From Isoptericola halalbus (GTDB lineage: Bacteria > Actinomycetota > Actinomycetes > Actinomycetales > Cellulomonadaceae): a stretch of DNA of 33,432 nt. The stretch is from assembly GCA_009663185.1 (NCBI GenBank), contig VJZX01000002.1:145587-179018 (forward strand), given 5' to 3'. Position numbers and translations under genes: made by a program. Positions 32,471-33,432 of the stretch are shown here, piece after piece. Position 1 is the stretch's first letter; each line of letters begins with the position of its first letter. The notes beneath the pieces are model-generated. The model was not told where the DNA came from, ran no database searches, and was given only the letters and a program-made list of their open reading frames with translations.

Positions 32471-33432
32471 CTACGAGACGGAGGCCTCGACCTCTGTCAG
32501 GGCTCGTCGGATCGGATCTGCATCCTCGGGGGACAGCTTGCCTTGGCGTACGAGCTCGTCGAGCTTGCGGGCAATCTCGTCGAGCCTGCGACCCAGGTCC
32601 TCCTTGTCCCCGTCGGCCAGCCGCTTCTCGACGTCCTCGACGCGGCGCAGCAGACCGTCCCTCGCCTTCACCTCGTCGTCGCCATCACGCCACCCCGGCG
32701 CCCTCGGCGGCGTGCGCCGTGTGGCCGGCGCGGCGGCGAGGCTTGCGGGGCGCGCGGCCGAGGGCTCGAGCCTGCCGGCGCGGGTGCGGGTTCGGCGTCC
32801 GCCTGCGAGGTCGCTGGATCCGAGGTCGCCGGATCGGCGGCCTGACCCCGAGACGGGCGACACCGCCTCAACCGCCGCCACCGTCGCCGGTTCCTCGGGC
32901 AGTGGCGGCGCGAGGGGTGCTGGGTAGGTTCCGGCGACCATGCGACTGAAGTCGTTCGCCCAGAAGTCGGCGCGGACCCGCTCGACCGCGCCGTCGTCGG
33001 TCACGACGTAGCCGGTGCCGGGCATCGTGCGGGCGATCTTGTGGGCGGGGGCGAGGGCGGCGAGCCCGTCACCGAGCACCATCCAGGTCTCGCTAGCGGA
33101 GGCCAGGCGCAGGGCGATGGTCTGGGTGAACAGTTCGCGCATGCCCACGGTCTCCTTGCGCTGGTCCTGCACGAACGCGACGACCATGACCCCCAGGGCG
33201 CGGCCCTGGGTGAGGATCAGCTTCAGCAGGGCGGACGCCTCGTGCACGACCTCCTTGGACGCGTACGCGGTCAAGAGACGGCGAGCTCGTCGATCATCAG
33301 CACGTGCACCGGGTCACCCGGCGACGGCTCGAACAGCCGCGACCTGCCGCACATGACGGCCTGCCGCCCGGCGATCACGTGGTTCAGGTCCCGTAGCAGC
33401 CCTTCCAGGGAAGCTGGCCCGACCACGCCGTC
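32471..33432 (-). pseudogene. FtsK/TraSA-like DNA translocase, frameshifted and cut by window edge
   Basis: From the right edge the minus strand reads GLLRDLNHVIAGRQAVMCGR ... PVHVLMIDELAVS and stops at TGA near 33271; a one-base insertion there restores ALTAYASKEVVHEASALLK, LILTQGRALGVMVVAFVQDQ, MRELFTQTIALRLASASETW, TMPGTGYVVTDDGAVERVRA. VLMIDELA is the Walker B of FtsK/SpoIIIE/Tra translocases that pump double-stranded DNA in actinomycete conjugation. The C-terminal third is a Pro/Arg-rich linker and a charged helix (VEDVEKRLADGDKEDLGRRL). The downstream part could start at TTG 33274-33272, but it would lack the P-loop. I infer a remnant of a conjugative element, unless the shift is a sequencing error. 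Confidence 0.7.

Overview
The window is about 70% GC or more, with strongly GC-biased third codon positions, GTG/TTG starts and actinobacterial gene families (ROK regulators, NB-ARC/LuxR regulators, Asp23/AmaP envelope clusters, PHP proteins, SCO6880-like and TraSA-like conjugation ATPases). I infer an actinobacterium, probably of the Cellulomonas/Promicromonospora/Cellulosimicrobium side of Micrococcales; the genus is a guess.

Left part (1-8.2 kb): this is a mosaic with many broken genes. It holds the end of an APH-type phosphotransferase, a headless VirB4-like conjugation ATPase, and a frameshifted unknown protein. An intact NB-ARC/LuxR regulator and a flavin monooxygenase follow. After them come decayed pieces: an unknown fragment, an IS21 end with the head of istA, a headless and frameshifted squalene-cyclase-like gene, and aldo/keto reductase and Nudix scraps.

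Centre (8.2-26.5 kb): this is the heart of the window, an intact glycan-catabolic locus. A GH39 enzyme (minus strand) and a GH125 exo-alpha-1,6-mannosidase (plus strand) stand next to a tightly packed plus-strand operon: ROK regulator, lipoprotein sugar-binding protein, two ABC permeases, GH29 alpha-L-fucosidase, GH2 beta-mannosidase, GH3 beta-glycosidase and GH38 alpha-mannosidase. Every junction from permease 1 onward is a start/stop overlap. None of the hydrolases has a visible signal peptide, so the sugars are probably imported and cut up in the cytoplasm. The enzyme set matches the linkages of an N-glycan core: alpha-mannose, beta-mannose, fucose, and possibly beta-xylose, which would make it plant-type. 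A perfect palindrome and a longer inverted repeat lie directly upstream of the ROK gene and are the likely operator.

Right part (26.5-33.4 kb): a PHP-family phosphoesterase (minus strand) is followed by a degraded stretch, a small membrane protein, an internally deleted ISL3-family element, and a six-gene Asp23/DUF2273/DUF6286/AmaP envelope-stress operon. The window ends in a frameshifted FtsK/TraSA-like DNA translocase on the minus strand. Conjugation-type ATPase remnants therefore lie at both ends, and the glycan operon is the best-preserved part of the window.
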